From UBA1765 sp045629945 (GTDB lineage Bacteria > Fibrobacterota > Fibrobacteria > Fibrobacterales > Fibrobacteraceae): a stretch of 64,000 bases of DNA. The notes beneath the pieces are model-generated. The model saw only the letters and a list, made by a program, of their open reading frames with translations, had not been told where the DNA came from and searched no databases. Position numbers and translations under genes: made by a program. The stretch is taken from contig JAZQSE010000041.1 of the NCBI GenBank assembly GCA_045629945.1, forward strand, positions 107,279-171,278, read 5' to 3'. Shown piece by piece: positions 34,425 to 43,810 of this stretch. How positions within the stretch are numbered: position 1 is the stretch's first letter; the number at the start of each line of letters is the position of its first letter.

Positions 34425-34538
34425 TTATTTGTTATTTGTTTTACGTTTTAAAACTTTGGCAAAGCAGAAAACGTTCAAAGCAAGAATGGCTACCCAAGTG
34501 CCAACCATAAAAATAATACCACTAGTTGTAAAAGTCAT
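34425..34538 (-). CDS. Small subunit of NSS transporter, MetS-like (37 aa)
   Basis: An ORF of 37 codons starting MTFTTSGIIFMVGTWVAILA, with AGGAG 6 bases before the ATG. It is one membrane helix with a basic, cytoplasmic-looking tail (KVLKRKTNNK). It begins 9 bases after the NSS symporter stop codon. Corynebacterial MetPS and related 'methionine/alanine import family NSS transporter small subunit' proteins have just this size, topology and gene order. It is too short for usual ORF cut-offs. The homology call rests on pattern and position. Confidence 0.75.
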   Translation of the reverse strand: MTFTTSGIIFMVGTWVAILALNVFCFAKVLKRKTNNK

Positions 34539-34547
34539 ATTTATCTC

Positions 34548-36164
34548 CTACGAATTACCAAGTTCAACTTGTTTGATTTTGGCATCACGACCTTTATTTC
34601 CTTTTTTGGAATTCCAAGCAAATGCAATAGCCACATTCAATAAAATAGTGACTAGAACAAGGAAAATGCGTAAGCTCCAAGTGAAGGCGATTTTTGAACA
34701 TTCAAACCCAAGGAACGTTACCATTTCATCTGGTTTTACAGATGTGAGAAGCAATACATCTAAGCCATTAGTTGCCATCCAAGAAACTAAAAGAATTATA
34801 AGATAACTAGGGCATACATAAAGGATGATTGGTCGGAAGAAGCGAGGTAGCTTTATAGCCGCTCCTTCGTTTAAAAGTGCAAAGGCTTTGTTCTCGCCTG
34901 GATGTGTTTCTGACTTTTGTTTTGCAAGTACAAAAGAGAAAATACATGCTTGAATAGTTCCTAAAACTACAAGAAGGAAACTTCCGCCCCAGAAATCAAG
35001 TTCATCTACGGCGCCGGCAGCAAGACCAAAAATGGAAATAACGCCACCAAGGAATGTAACTACGCTTATGGTTGAAATTGCTTTTGGACGGGAGAATTTT
35101 AAATCGTCTTCGCAAAAACTGATAAGTGGTTGGATAATAGAAACCGCACTAGTTAATCCTGCAAAGAAAAGCATTCCAAACCAAAGTGTTTGGATGATGT
35201 TTCCAAGAGGTAATTGCCCAAAAACGTGTGGCATTGCTTGGAATCCAAGACCGAAAGTCCCGAGTTTTGCAATTTCTTCAATATTCGAGCCTGCCATCAT
35301 AATGATTGCAATAGGAATGACAATGGTTCCACCTAAAATGATTTCAGCAAAACCATTTGTTGCTCCAGCTGTAAGAGAAGAAAGAACAATGTCTTCTTTT
35401 GGTTTTAAATAACTAGCATAACAAAGGATAATTCCCATTCCAAGACTCATGGTAAAGAATACCTGCCCAGCAGCAGCAAGCCAAACTTGTGGGTTAGTGA
35501 GTTCAGAAAAATTAGGGTTCCACATGTAGGCAAGGCCTTGTCCAATATTGGGTATGGTTAATACGCGAATAACAAGGATAATTCCCATAATCAACAAAAT
35601 AGGCATAGCTACTTTGTTAACGCGTTCAATTCCCTTGCGCACGCCAAAGGACAGAAGGGCTGTATTACATGCAAATGTGATTAAAAAGAAGATAATCGCT
35701 GCAGGAACTGGACCAATTTTTGTATTCAACATAATATAATCGTTGAAAAATTCTGTAATTTTTCCAGCTTGAACGACTTCCATTAATTTGCCTGTAATTG
35801 AGTAGTACGTAAACGCAAGAATCCAGGACTGGACAAAGATATAATAGAAGGAAATGAATAGAGGAGGAAGCAATCCAAGAGAGCCTAAGTATTTTGCCCA
35901 AGGCTTTTTGAAAATTTGGTGAAATGCCCCTGGCGCCGTTCCATGTCCGTGCATTCCTGCATAACGTCCAAAAGTCCATTCCATCCAAGAAAGAGGAATT
36001 CCTAAAAGGAGAAAAGCGATAAGATAGGGGATGATAAAAGCACCACCTCCATTTGTTGCCGCTTGTACCGGAAAACGAAGAAAGTTTCCAAGCCCCACAG
36101 CACTTCCAGCTACAGCCAGAATAACTCCGATTTTTGAACTCCAGTTATCTCTTGAATTTTTCAT
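34548..36164 (-). CDS. Sodium-dependent transporter of the NSS (SNF) family
   Basis: 538 aa with about twelve hydrophobic segments. The start WSSKIGVILAVAGSAVGLGNFLRFP is the NSS signature of TM1, which holds sodium- and substrate-binding residues; GGGAFIIPYL follows in TM2. These are sodium-coupled importers of amino acids or related compounds. The 37-aa companion directly downstream supports the MetP-like subgroup, so an amino acid such as methionine or alanine is the likely substrate, by inference. Confidence 0.92.
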   Translation of the reverse strand: MKNSRDNWSSKIGVILAVAGSAVGLGNFLRFPVQAATNGGGAFIIPYLIAFLLLGIPLSWMEWTFGRYAGMHGHGTAPGAFHQIFKKPWAKYLGSLGLLPPLFISFYYIFVQSWILAFTYYSITGKLMEVVQAGKITEFFNDYIMLNTKIGPVPAAIIFFLITFACNTALLSFGVRKGIERVNKVAMPILLIMGIILVIRVLTIPNIGQGLAYMWNPNFSELTNPQVWLAAAGQVFFTMSLGMGIILCYASYLKPKEDIVLSSLTAGATNGFAEIILGGTIVIPIAIIMMAGSNIEEIAKLGTFGLGFQAMPHVFGQLPLGNIIQTLWFGMLFFAGLTSAVSIIQPLISFCEDDLKFSRPKAISTISVVTFLGGVISIFGLAAGAVDELDFWGGSFLLVVLGTIQACIFSFVLAKQKSETHPGENKAFALLNEGAAIKLPRFFRPIILYVCPSYLIILLVSWMATNGLDVLLLTSVKPDEMVTFLGFECSKIAFTWSLRIFLVLVTILLNVAIAFAWNSKKGNKGRDAKIKQVELGNS

Positions 36165-36181
36165 ATTTTACCATAAAAATT

Positions 36182-36200
36182 CCTGCGGGGAACCCGCAGG
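36182..36200 (-). terminator. Terminator after aconitase gene
   Basis: Stem CCTGCGGG / CCCGCAGG with a 3-base loop, followed in the minus direction by AATTTTTATGG. It sits 10 bases past the aconitase stop codon and just before the NSS start. Confidence 0.75.
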
Positions 36201-36209
36201 ATGATGAAT

Positions 36210-38471
36210 TTATACAGAAGATTTACGAATAAGGTTCAACGCACTACCAGCTTTAAACCATTCCCATTGCTGAGAATTATAGGTATGAGCAAGTAAAACG
36301 CGTTCTTCAGTTCCGTCAAAGTGATGAAGAATAAGCGTGAAATTTTTTCCAGGCGCAAATTCTTCAAGACCGAGAATATCAAGAACATCATTTTCACGAA
36401 TCTTTTCGTAATCTTCAGGATTGACAAAAGTCAACGCAAGCATACCTTGTTTTTTAAGGTTGGTTTCGTGGATACGAGCAAAGCTTTTTACAATAACTGC
36501 TTTGACACCGAGGAATCGAGGTTCCATAGCAGCGTGTTCACGGCTAGAGCCTTCTCCATAGTTTTCGTCACCAACAACAATGGAGCCCATTCCTTCGTCA
36601 CGATATTTTTTCGCAAGAACCGGAACTTCATAAGACAAGTCGTCTTTACCTAAAACTTTATTCGTTTCACCATTGAAGGCATTCACGGCACCAATAAGCA
36701 TATTGCCGGAAATATTTTCTAAATGCCCGCGGAATTTAAGCCAAGGCCCAGCCATAGAAATATGGTCTGTAGTGCACTTTCCTTTTGCTTTAATTAAAAG
36801 CGGAACGCCGGAAATATCTTTGCCATTCCAAGGAGCAAAAGGTTCCAAAGCTTGCAAGCGATTTGAATTTTCTGCAATCTGAACTACTATTGCAGAACCA
36901 TCTTCAGCAGGAGCTTGGAATCCGGCATCTTTAACTTCAAAACCATTAGCAGGTAATTCAGAAGTTTCAGGAATAGGGAGTTTTACTTCTTCACCAAGAG
37001 AATTGGTTAAAGTATCGCGTTCTGGGTCAAAAAGTAATGAACCGCTAAGAGCTGCTATAACAGCCATTAACGGACTTGCAACAAATGCGTGGGTATTTGG
37101 GTTTCCATCGGCACGCTTTGCAAAGTTTCTATTAAAAGAATGGACAATAGAATTCTTTTCTTTTTTATCAGCACCGAGTCTGTCCCACATACCAATGCAA
37201 GGCCCACAAGCATTTGTCATAACAACAGCGCCGAATTGCTTGAAAATATCCATAAGCCCATCACGTTCTGCAGTAAAGCGGACTTGCTCAGAACCCGGAT
37301 TGATAATTAAAGGAACTTTTGGAGAAAGTCCAAGAGCAAGTGCTTTTTTAATGAGAGAAGCGGCTTGGTATAAATCTTCATAGCTTGAATTGGTACAACT
37401 GCCGATAAGAGCAGCACTTACTTCTTTTGGAGAATCGTGTTCTACAAGAGATTTTGCCATTTCAGAAACCGCATAAGAACGATCTGGGCTGAAAGGACCA
37501 TTATAGTGAGGCTTTAAAGTAGAAAGGTCTATTTCAATAACTTTATCAAAATAGTTTTCAGGATTTTCTTCTACCTCTTTGTCTAAACGCAAGTGTTCTG
37601 CAATTTTATCAGCAGCAATAGCAACCGCTTCACGACCAGTTGCACGTAAATAGCGACTCATAGAATCGTCATAGCTGAATGTAGAACAAGTTGCTCCGAC
37701 TTCAGCACCCATGTTAGCGATAGTCGCTTTTCCTGTTGCAGAAAGGTTTCTTGCTCCTTCGCCAAAATATTCAATAATAGCGTTGGTGCCGCCTTTAACA
37801 GTTAAAATGCCAGCAAGTTTAAGAATAACATCTTTAGCCGTTGCAAAACCATTCAATTTACCGGTAAGTTTAACACCAATCAATTTAGGGTATTTGAGTT
37901 CCCAAGGTAAACCGACCATAGCATCAACAGCATCAGCACCGCCAACACCGATAGCAAGCATGCCAAGACCGCCAGCATTTACGGTATGAGAATCGGTACC
38001 AATCATCATACCACCGGGGAAAGCGTAGTTTTCAAGAACCACTTGGTGAATAATGCCTGCGCCTGGTTTCCAAAAATCAATGCCATACTTTGCTGCAACC
38101 GATTCTAAGAAAGCATAAACTTCGCGGTTTTCTTCTTTGGCAAAAGGCAAATCAGTGTCAGCACCATTTCTTGCAGTAATAAGGTGGTCGCAATGAACAG
38201 AACTAGGAACAGCTGTGCGTGCTTTACCTGCAGTTGTGAACTGCAAAAGAGCCATTTGTGCTGTAGCATCTTGCATAGCAACACGATCTGGGTTAAAGTC
38301 AGCAAAGTCTAAACCACGTGTGTATTTAGCGTTTTCAGAACCACTAGCTAAATGAGAGTAAAGGATTTTTTCAGCAAGAGTAAGTGGGCGATTTAATTGC
38401 TTTCTTGCAATGGCTACGCGTTCAGGGATTCTTGCATAAACAGACTGTATCATTTCTAAATCAAATAACAT
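36210..38471 (-). CDS. acn: Aconitate hydratase, mitochondrial type
   Basis: 753 aa, close to the length of the mitochondrial-type enzyme. The 4Fe-4S ligands are present in LIGSCTNSSYED and NACGPCIGMW, and the substrate-binding region in PGGMMIGTDSHTVNAGGLGM and GSSREHAAMEPR. The swivel domain is complete. It interconverts citrate and isocitrate in the cytoplasm. CGAGGAA lies before the ATG. Downstream, past a terminator, is the NSS transporter. Confidence 0.95.
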   Translation of the reverse strand: MLFDLEMIQSVYARIPERVAIARKQLNRPLTLAEKILYSHLASGSENAKYTRGLDFADFNPDRVAMQDATAQMALLQFTTAGKARTAVPSSVHCDHLITARNGADTDLPFAKEENREVYAFLESVAAKYGIDFWKPGAGIIHQVVLENYAFPGGMMIGTDSHTVNAGGLGMLAIGVGGADAVDAMVGLPWELKYPKLIGVKLTGKLNGFATAKDVILKLAGILTVKGGTNAIIEYFGEGARNLSATGKATIANMGAEVGATCSTFSYDDSMSRYLRATGREAVAIAADKIAEHLRLDKEVEENPENYFDKVIEIDLSTLKPHYNGPFSPDRSYAVSEMAKSLVEHDSPKEVSAALIGSCTNSSYEDLYQAASLIKKALALGLSPKVPLIINPGSEQVRFTAERDGLMDIFKQFGAVVMTNACGPCIGMWDRLGADKKEKNSIVHSFNRNFAKRADGNPNTHAFVASPLMAVIAALSGSLLFDPERDTLTNSLGEEVKLPIPETSELPANGFEVKDAGFQAPAEDGSAIVVQIAENSNRLQALEPFAPWNGKDISGVPLLIKAKGKCTTDHISMAGPWLKFRGHLENISGNMLIGAVNAFNGETNKVLGKDDLSYEVPVLAKKYRDEGMGSIVVGDENYGEGSSREHAAMEPRFLGVKAVIVKSFARIHETNLKKQGMLALTFVNPEDYEKIRENDVLDILGLEEFAPGKNFTLILHHFDGTEERVLLAHTYNSQQWEWFKAGSALNLIRKSSV

Positions 38472-38493
38472 GTATTCCTCGGGAATAAAAATT

Positions 38494-39561
38494 TTAACGA
38501 CTCTTTAAAATAGTCCAAGCTTCGTCGTAAAAACGGGCTGCTTCACCTGGATCACTTAAGAAAACAAGGCGATTCATTATAGTTGAATCCGGATAAATTA
38601 CAGGATTAGAAGCCATTTCTGGATCAAGGAAAGGATAGCTTTCTTTGTTTGGTGAACCAAATGCTACGTAGTTTGCGAGTTTAGCTCCGTTTTTTGCATC
38701 AAGAATATAATTCATAAAAGCATAAGCTCCTTCTGGGTTAGGAGATTTTGAACTTAAAGTCATTACATCAACCCAAATAAAAGAACCTTCTTTTGGAATA
38801 GCGTAACGGAGTTTCGGATTTTCAGAAATAGCCATTTGGGCTTCGCCATTAAAGACAACTGCCATTTGAACGGCACCAGAAATCATTTTGTCTTTACCGG
38901 CTACACTACCATCAAAACCGATAAACTTTGGATTGGATTTTGCCTGAAGCAAAACATCAACAGCTTTTTTAATGTCTTCTTTGTCTTTTGTATTTGGATT
39001 TAACCCAAGACTTTGAAGAGTCATTGAAAGCATAGAACGGCTTTCATCGAGTAAAGAGAAATTGCTAGTTGTTTTTGTAGAATCAAAAAGCATTGCATAG
39101 CTTACGTCTTCAGGAGCGATAGTTGTATCGCTATAAACAATGCCACTTGTTCCCCAAAGATAAGGAACCGTATATTCGTTATTAGGGTCGTAATCTGGAT
39201 TCAAAAATTTTGGGTCTAGATTTTTTCTGTTTTCAATTTTGGTTAAATCCAGTTTTTGCAAAAGATTTAAATGAATCATTTGCTGGATAACGACATCACT
39301 TGCAATAATGACATCGTACATAGCGGTGCCGCTTGCTTGTAATTTTCCAATCATTTCTTCTTGAGCTTCGTAAAGTTCAAGTTGAAGCGGGTAACCATAA
39401 GTCGCTTCAAAATCTTTCAGCATACTCGGGTCCATATAATCGCTATAAATAAGCACGGAAACGGGTTTGCGTTCTTCTTTCTTTTCTTCATTGCATCCCA
39501 TAAAAACAGATGCAGAGAGAACAAGGGAACTTGCTAAAATGAGATTGAAAAAGTTTTTCAT
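38494..39561 (-). CDS. potD: Spermidine/putrescine-binding lipoprotein PotD
   Basis: 355 aa lipoprotein: signal sequence with lipobox FMGC near residue 23, then LIYSDYMDPSMLKDFEATYG and a central VPYLWGTSGIVYSDTTI, both typical of PotD/PotF. It captures polyamines outside the inner membrane for the PotABC importer. Its ATG overlaps the potC stop codon by 4 bases, and it is the last gene of the operon. Confidence 0.9.
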   Translation of the reverse strand: MKNFFNLILASSLVLSASVFMGCNEEKKEERKPVSVLIYSDYMDPSMLKDFEATYGYPLQLELYEAQEEMIGKLQASGTAMYDVIIASDVVIQQMIHLNLLQKLDLTKIENRKNLDPKFLNPDYDPNNEYTVPYLWGTSGIVYSDTTIAPEDVSYAMLFDSTKTTSNFSLLDESRSMLSMTLQSLGLNPNTKDKEDIKKAVDVLLQAKSNPKFIGFDGSVAGKDKMISGAVQMAVVFNGEAQMAISENPKLRYAIPKEGSFIWVDVMTLSSKSPNPEGAYAFMNYILDAKNGAKLANYVAFGSPNKESYPFLDPEMASNPVIYPDSTIMNRLVFLSDPGEAARFYDEAWTILKSR

Positions 39562-40370
39562 TTATCTTTTCCTTTTGATTTTTTTTGATTATTAAACAAA
39601 ACTAACAACATTACGATAAGTGTAAGTGAAATGATTAGCGTAGAAAGGGCATGAATTTCAGGAGAAACGCCTCGTTTCAGAGAACCATATATATAAAGTG
39701 GCAAAGTTTGCGAAGTCGGACCGCTGACAAAGAAACTGATAATAAAATCATCAAGAGAAAGAGTAAAAGCTAAAAGAGCTCCTGCTATAATTCCAGTAAG
39801 AAGTTGTGGTAAAATCACGCGGAACCAAGCTCCGGATGTAGAAGCGTATAAATCTCTTGCAGCTTCAATCTGGTCTTTTGGAATAGAAGCCAGTCTGCTT
39901 AATACAACTAAAACAACAAAACTCAATTGGAATACAACATGGGATATAATTAAGGTGAGCATTCCAGGTTCAAAACAAGAAAGGAAGGTTCTAAATAAGC
40001 CAAATACGGTTACAAGTGCAATAGCCATAAGAATATCTGGTGTGACAACAGGGATATTTATAGAATAGTCAAAGAATGAGCGAATCTTTTTATTCCAAGG
40101 CGTTCTGTGTATACCAATAGCTAGTAATGTTCCAAATAGGGTGGCGATAATTGTACTTACTACAGCAAGAATAATGGAGTTTAAAGTGGCTTGCCCAACA
40201 AGTTCATTTGAAAAAAGTTTAATGTACCAATCAAAAGTAAAACCGCCCCAAGTTTGGCCGTGTCTGTTGGCATTTACGCTAAATAAAGCAATGAAAAGTA
40301 AAGGAATATAAAGTAAGGCTATGCCTACATAAGAAAGAATTATCACCAAAGGAGAAGTCTTTTTATACAT
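39558..40370 (-). CDS. potC: Polyamine ABC transporter permease PotC
   Basis: 270 aa from the ATG at 40370, which overlaps the end of potB by 8 bases; a longer ORF adds 12 unsupported codons. Six hydrophobic helices and the permease EAA loop (QIEAARDLYASTSGAWFRVILPQLLTGI) are visible. The ending LSLDDFIISFF is typical of PotC. It forms the membrane channel with PotB. Confidence 0.92.
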   Translation of the reverse strand: MYKKTSPLVIILSYVGIALLYIPLLFIALFSVNANRHGQTWGGFTFDWYIKLFSNELVGQATLNSIILAVVSTIIATLFGTLLAIGIHRTPWNKKIRSFFDYSINIPVVTPDILMAIALVTVFGLFRTFLSCFEPGMLTLIISHVVFQLSFVVLVVLSRLASIPKDQIEAARDLYASTSGAWFRVILPQLLTGIIAGALLAFTLSLDDFIISFFVSGPTSQTLPLYIYGSLKRGVSPEIHALSTLIISLTLIVMLLVLFNNQKKSKGKDK

Positions 40371-41274
40371 AGCTTTTCCCCTTGCTGATTTTTTGTAATA
40401 AAGCAAGACTTAATACGCTTGCAAGAATCAGAACAATGCCTAACATAGCACCAAAAGGCCAATCACTAGCTGCTCCAAATTGTTGCTGAATCAAGTTGCC
40501 TATGAGCATGTATTTTGAACCACCAAGTAAATCGCTTACTACATACATACCAAGACTAGGGACGAAGGTTAAAATCACAGACGAAACAATTCCAATTGTC
40601 ATTTGAGAAAGAATGCCATGGCGGAACACACGTAATGGAGAAGCGTATAAATCTTTTGTGGCTTCTACAATTCGCCAATCTAAACGTTCTACGCATGTGT
40701 ATAATGGCAAAATAGAAAAGGGTAGCATAGAACTGACCATGCCGACATAAACAGCAAATTGTCCTGGGTAAAGTGTTTCTGTTTCACCGATAATACCTAT
40801 AGCACGAGCAATCCAGGTCGGAGGCATCTGAGCTCCAAGAACAAGCATCCAAGCATAAGTACGAATAACAAGATTCGTGCAACTTGGAACCATAATAAAA
40901 GCAAGTAAAAGAGCACGGGTTGAAGGCTTATGGGCAGAAATCCAAAAAGCCATTGGAAAAGCTAAAGCAAGACAAAGGAGGGTTGTTACAGAGGCAAGCA
41001 AAAGACTTCTGCCAATAATGAGCAAGTTATCAGAAGCCCAACCAAAAGAACTAAAACCTAAAAGTCGTTTGGCGTTTTCTAATGAAGGCGTCCAGTCAAT
41101 AACTCCATAAGCACCACGTTGCATGAAAGCAAGAACAACAAGCCCAGCAATAGGTAAAAGCAAAAATACAAGAAGAGTAAGCATACCTGGAGCTGAAAGA
41201 AGACTTCCAGTCCTTTGCATGTGACCTCTTGTGGTGAGTTTGCCTTCGAATACTTCGTATTTTGGTTTAGTCAC
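40363..41274 (-). CDS. potB: Polyamine ABC transporter permease PotB
   Basis: Up to 303 aa from a GTG at 41274 overlapping the potA stop codon; an ATG at 41220 preceded by AGAGGT is an equally good start (285 aa). Six membrane helices and the EAA loop (RIVEATKDLYASPLRVFRHGILSQMTIGI) are present. The C-terminal part VPSLGMYVVSDLLGGSKYMLIGNLI is typical of PotB. Confidence 0.9.
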   Translation of the reverse strand: MTKPKYEVFEGKLTTRGHMQRTGSLLSAPGMLTLLVFLLLPIAGLVVLAFMQRGAYGVIDWTPSLENAKRLLGFSSFGWASDNLLIIGRSLLLASVTTLLCLALAFPMAFWISAHKPSTRALLLAFIMVPSCTNLVIRTYAWMLVLGAQMPPTWIARAIGIIGETETLYPGQFAVYVGMVSSMLPFSILPLYTCVERLDWRIVEATKDLYASPLRVFRHGILSQMTIGIVSSVILTFVPSLGMYVVSDLLGGSKYMLIGNLIQQQFGAASDWPFGAMLGIVLILASVLSLALLQKISKGKSYV

Positions 41275-42325
41275 AAAGAACCTGCAAATATTCTGGAGGG
41301 AACTCTAAGAAAACATCTGTGTTGGCTTCATACATTTCATCGGGGTCAGTCATTACATTTAAAACAACACCATTGCCAAGATCCATCAAAAATTCCCAGT
41401 AGTCACCGCGGAAAATGCGTTCTTGAATATGAGCTTTGAAAACATTGATTTTTTCAGGCTTAGAATCGTAGACAAAAATATCTTCCATGCGAATAGCAAC
41501 CCCACCTTGAGTCCAAGCTGGAACTTTTTCAACTTGTAAAATGCCAAAAAGAGTTTTGACAGAAGTGTCATCAATCTTTTCACATTCAAGAATATTCGCT
41601 TCACCGATAAATGTGGCAACAAAGCGACTTGTCGGGTGTTCATAAACATCTTCTGGAGAACCGTCTTGTTCAATTTTTCCACCATTCATCACAAGAATTC
41701 TATCAGACACAGCAATGGCTTCATCTTGGTCGTGAGTGACCAAAATAAAGGTGATGTTCATTTTGCGCTGTAACGCTTTGAGTTCTCGTTGTAAATTTTT
41801 GCGTAAATTGGCATCGAGAGCAGAAAGAGGTTCGTCAAGAAGGAGAATTTTAGGCTGGTTTACAAGAGCTCTAGCAAGAGCTACACGCTGTTTCTGCCCA
41901 CCAGAAAGAGTTTCTGGCATTTCTTCAGCAAGGTCTGTTATTTGGACAATAGCCATCATTTCTTGAACGCGTTTTTGAATTTCGTTTTCAGGAAGTTTTT
42001 GGCTACGCAGTCCAAAAGCTACGTTTTCTGTAACATTTAAATGAGGGAAAAGTGCATAGCTTTGAAAAACAGTATTAACTGGGCGTTTATTGGGAGAATG
42101 GTTTGAAATGATATTTTCACCCAGCAGAACGTCGCCTTTATCAGCTTTTTCAAACCCGCCAATAATGCGCAAAAGAGTTGTTTTACCACAGCCAGATGGA
42201 CCAAGTAACGTAACAAATTCGCCACTTTTAATTTGAACATCTAAATCACACAAAACAGCTTTTGAACCAAAGCTTTTATAGATATGACGAATGTGCAAAT
42301 CTGTATTCGATAAAATATCTGGCAT
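41267..42325 (-). CDS. potA: Polyamine ABC transporter ATPase PotA
   Basis: 352 aa from the ATG at 42325, with GGAGA upstream; the longest ORF adds 15 codons. The motifs are Walker A GPSGCGKTT, Q-loop FQSYALFPHL, signature LSGGQKQRVALARAL, Walker B ILLLDEPLSALD and the H-loop VTHD. A C-terminal TOBE domain follows. It powers polyamine uptake and is the first gene of potABCD. Confidence 0.94.
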   Translation of the reverse strand: MPDILSNTDLHIRHIYKSFGSKAVLCDLDVQIKSGEFVTLLGPSGCGKTTLLRIIGGFEKADKGDVLLGENIISNHSPNKRPVNTVFQSYALFPHLNVTENVAFGLRSQKLPENEIQKRVQEMMAIVQITDLAEEMPETLSGGQKQRVALARALVNQPKILLLDEPLSALDANLRKNLQRELKALQRKMNITFILVTHDQDEAIAVSDRILVMNGGKIEQDGSPEDVYEHPTSRFVATFIGEANILECEKIDDTSVKTLFGILQVEKVPAWTQGGVAIRMEDIFVYDSKPEKINVFKAHIQERIFRGDYWEFLMDLGNGVVLNVMTDPDEMYEANTDVFLEFPPEYLQVLCD

Positions 42326-42449
42326 AAATTCTCCATAAAATTCTTTAAGCGAGAACTGTAAAAACAGCAAGCCAAAAATAGAAACCCTTTAAGGATTCAT
42401 TTTTTTAGAAATAAAAAAAATGGCATTTAATCCGTATTTTTCTGAAATT

Positions 42450-43613
42450 TCAGAGTTTTCGGGCTTCTGCAAAAATGACAAAAATATTTAGTCCGCCGTG
42501 ATTGGTCCGGACGGCTGATATAACACCAGGCGAAAAAGCGTGTAAAGTGGTGTGATCCGGACAAATTAATGCTACTTTACAATCTCTATAATCGGAACGG
42601 ATTTTTTTACCTATTTCACAGTATAAACGCTTGGTATTTGCTTGAAGCCGAATCCCATAAGGAGGGTTCAAAACAAGAAGACTCCCGGGCTTATGGGGAA
42701 TAATTCCATCAAAGAAATTTTTATTTTGGGGTGAAATCAGATCTGAAGTTTTAGAAAATTCAACATTTTTTAAAACGGTCTGGATGCACTTTTTGTCAAT
42801 ATCAAAAGTTTGAATTGAAAAATTTTCAGAAAAAGAATAGTCGGGTAAGTGTTCTTTTGTGTAATTAAAAGAATCTGGCTTAAACGCAGGTTGTTTTTCA
42901 AAAGCAAAAGTCTTAGATAAGGCAGGGTGAAAATTTTTTATCATAGAGGCGGTTTCAAGAGAAAAAGTCCCTGAACCGCACATAGGGTCAATAAGTCCTG
43001 TTGCCTGAAAAATACCACCGGCTAATAAAATAGATGCCGCTAACGAATCTTGAATGGGAGCACTTTCAACAAATTTATCGTAGCCTCGTTTGTACATAGA
43101 AACGCCACCAATATCTATATAAATTCTACAAGAATCATTATCAAATTCAATACGAATGCGTTGGTTTGAATTTTGATTCTTTTGGGCATCGTATTTTTTT
43201 GAAAGAAATATTTCTAAGCGCTCTTTAATAGCGTCAGAATGATAAAGTCTTGATTTTTTAGTTTTAACTTTAATTTGAGGAATTTCGTTTGTATCGAAAA
43301 AAAGTTCCCAAGAAATTTTTTCAAATTCTTTTTCAAGTTTGCCAAAATTTTCTGCATGAAAATGCGCAATTTCCATGTCTAAACGACGGAGTGTTCTGGA
43401 ATAAGCGCATATTTTCCAAGCTTCGGCTAAACGAGTGTTAATCAGAAGCCCGCCGGGAAAATTTTCAAAATGACTAATACCGCAACGAGAAAGTTCGCTT
43501 GCAAGAACGCTTTCAAAACCTAAATGAGCAAATGCACGAAATGTATGGACAGGTCCGGAGACATGCCGTTTTAAACGTTTTTCTAAATGTGTAAAATGAG
43601 AAAGAAAAACCAT
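42450..43613 (-). CDS. THUMP-domain RNA methyltransferase, RlmL/TrmN-like
   Basis: 387 aa. The N-terminal THUMP-type region is preceded by a motif common in this family (FAHLGFESVLASELSRCGI). The Rossmann methyltransferase domain has LIDPMCGSGTFSLE, and the catalytic LNPPYGIRL (N-P-P-Y) of amino-N-methylating enzymes. These modify guanines in 23S rRNA (RlmL) or tRNA (TrmN); which one cannot be decided here. It is a single gene lying upstream of the pot operon. Confidence 0.88.
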   Translation of the reverse strand: MVFLSHFTHLEKRLKRHVSGPVHTFRAFAHLGFESVLASELSRCGISHFENFPGGLLINTRLAEAWKICAYSRTLRRLDMEIAHFHAENFGKLEKEFEKISWELFFDTNEIPQIKVKTKKSRLYHSDAIKERLEIFLSKKYDAQKNQNSNQRIRIEFDNDSCRIYIDIGGVSMYKRGYDKFVESAPIQDSLAASILLAGGIFQATGLIDPMCGSGTFSLETASMIKNFHPALSKTFAFEKQPAFKPDSFNYTKEHLPDYSFSENFSIQTFDIDKKCIQTVLKNVEFSKTSDLISPQNKNFFDGIIPHKPGSLLVLNPPYGIRLQANTKRLYCEIGKKIRSDYRDCKVALICPDHTTLHAFSPGVISAVRTNHGGLNIFVIFAEARKL

Positions 43614-43798
43614 ACAAAAACCTTTCTACTTATTATAAATCAAAAATAGAGAAAAAGGGAAAAAATATTTTTGCTTTTTTTATTTTCCTAAAGATTTAGC
43701 TGTTTCTATTTATGGTTTTAAATGCCTATAATCAACTTAGGAATGGCTTAGTCAACAGATTTCATTTAAAAATAACATTATAAATATTTGCCTTTTGC

Positions 43799-43804
43799 TA
43801 TATT
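43799..43804 (+). promoter_or_regulatory. Candidate -10 element before the Omp85-type gene
   Basis: TATATT in the context TTGCTATATT, ending 6 bases before the GTG start at 43811. Transcription would begin at about the start codon. The same TTGCTATATT occurs at 48368 before nuoB. No good -35 is apparent. Confidence 0.3.
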
Positions 43805-43810
43805 GGGGGC

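Noticed and set aside
34429..34806. 125-codon plus-strand ORF
   Set aside because: It is antisense to the NSS transporter end and the 37-aa small subunit. The minus-strand reading has Shine-Dalgarno sequences and family motifs.
42441..42454. 14-bp perfect palindrome TCTGAAATTTCAGA
   Set aside because: It overlaps the end of the RNA-methyltransferase gene, has no T-run and is a single copy. Too little to call an operator.
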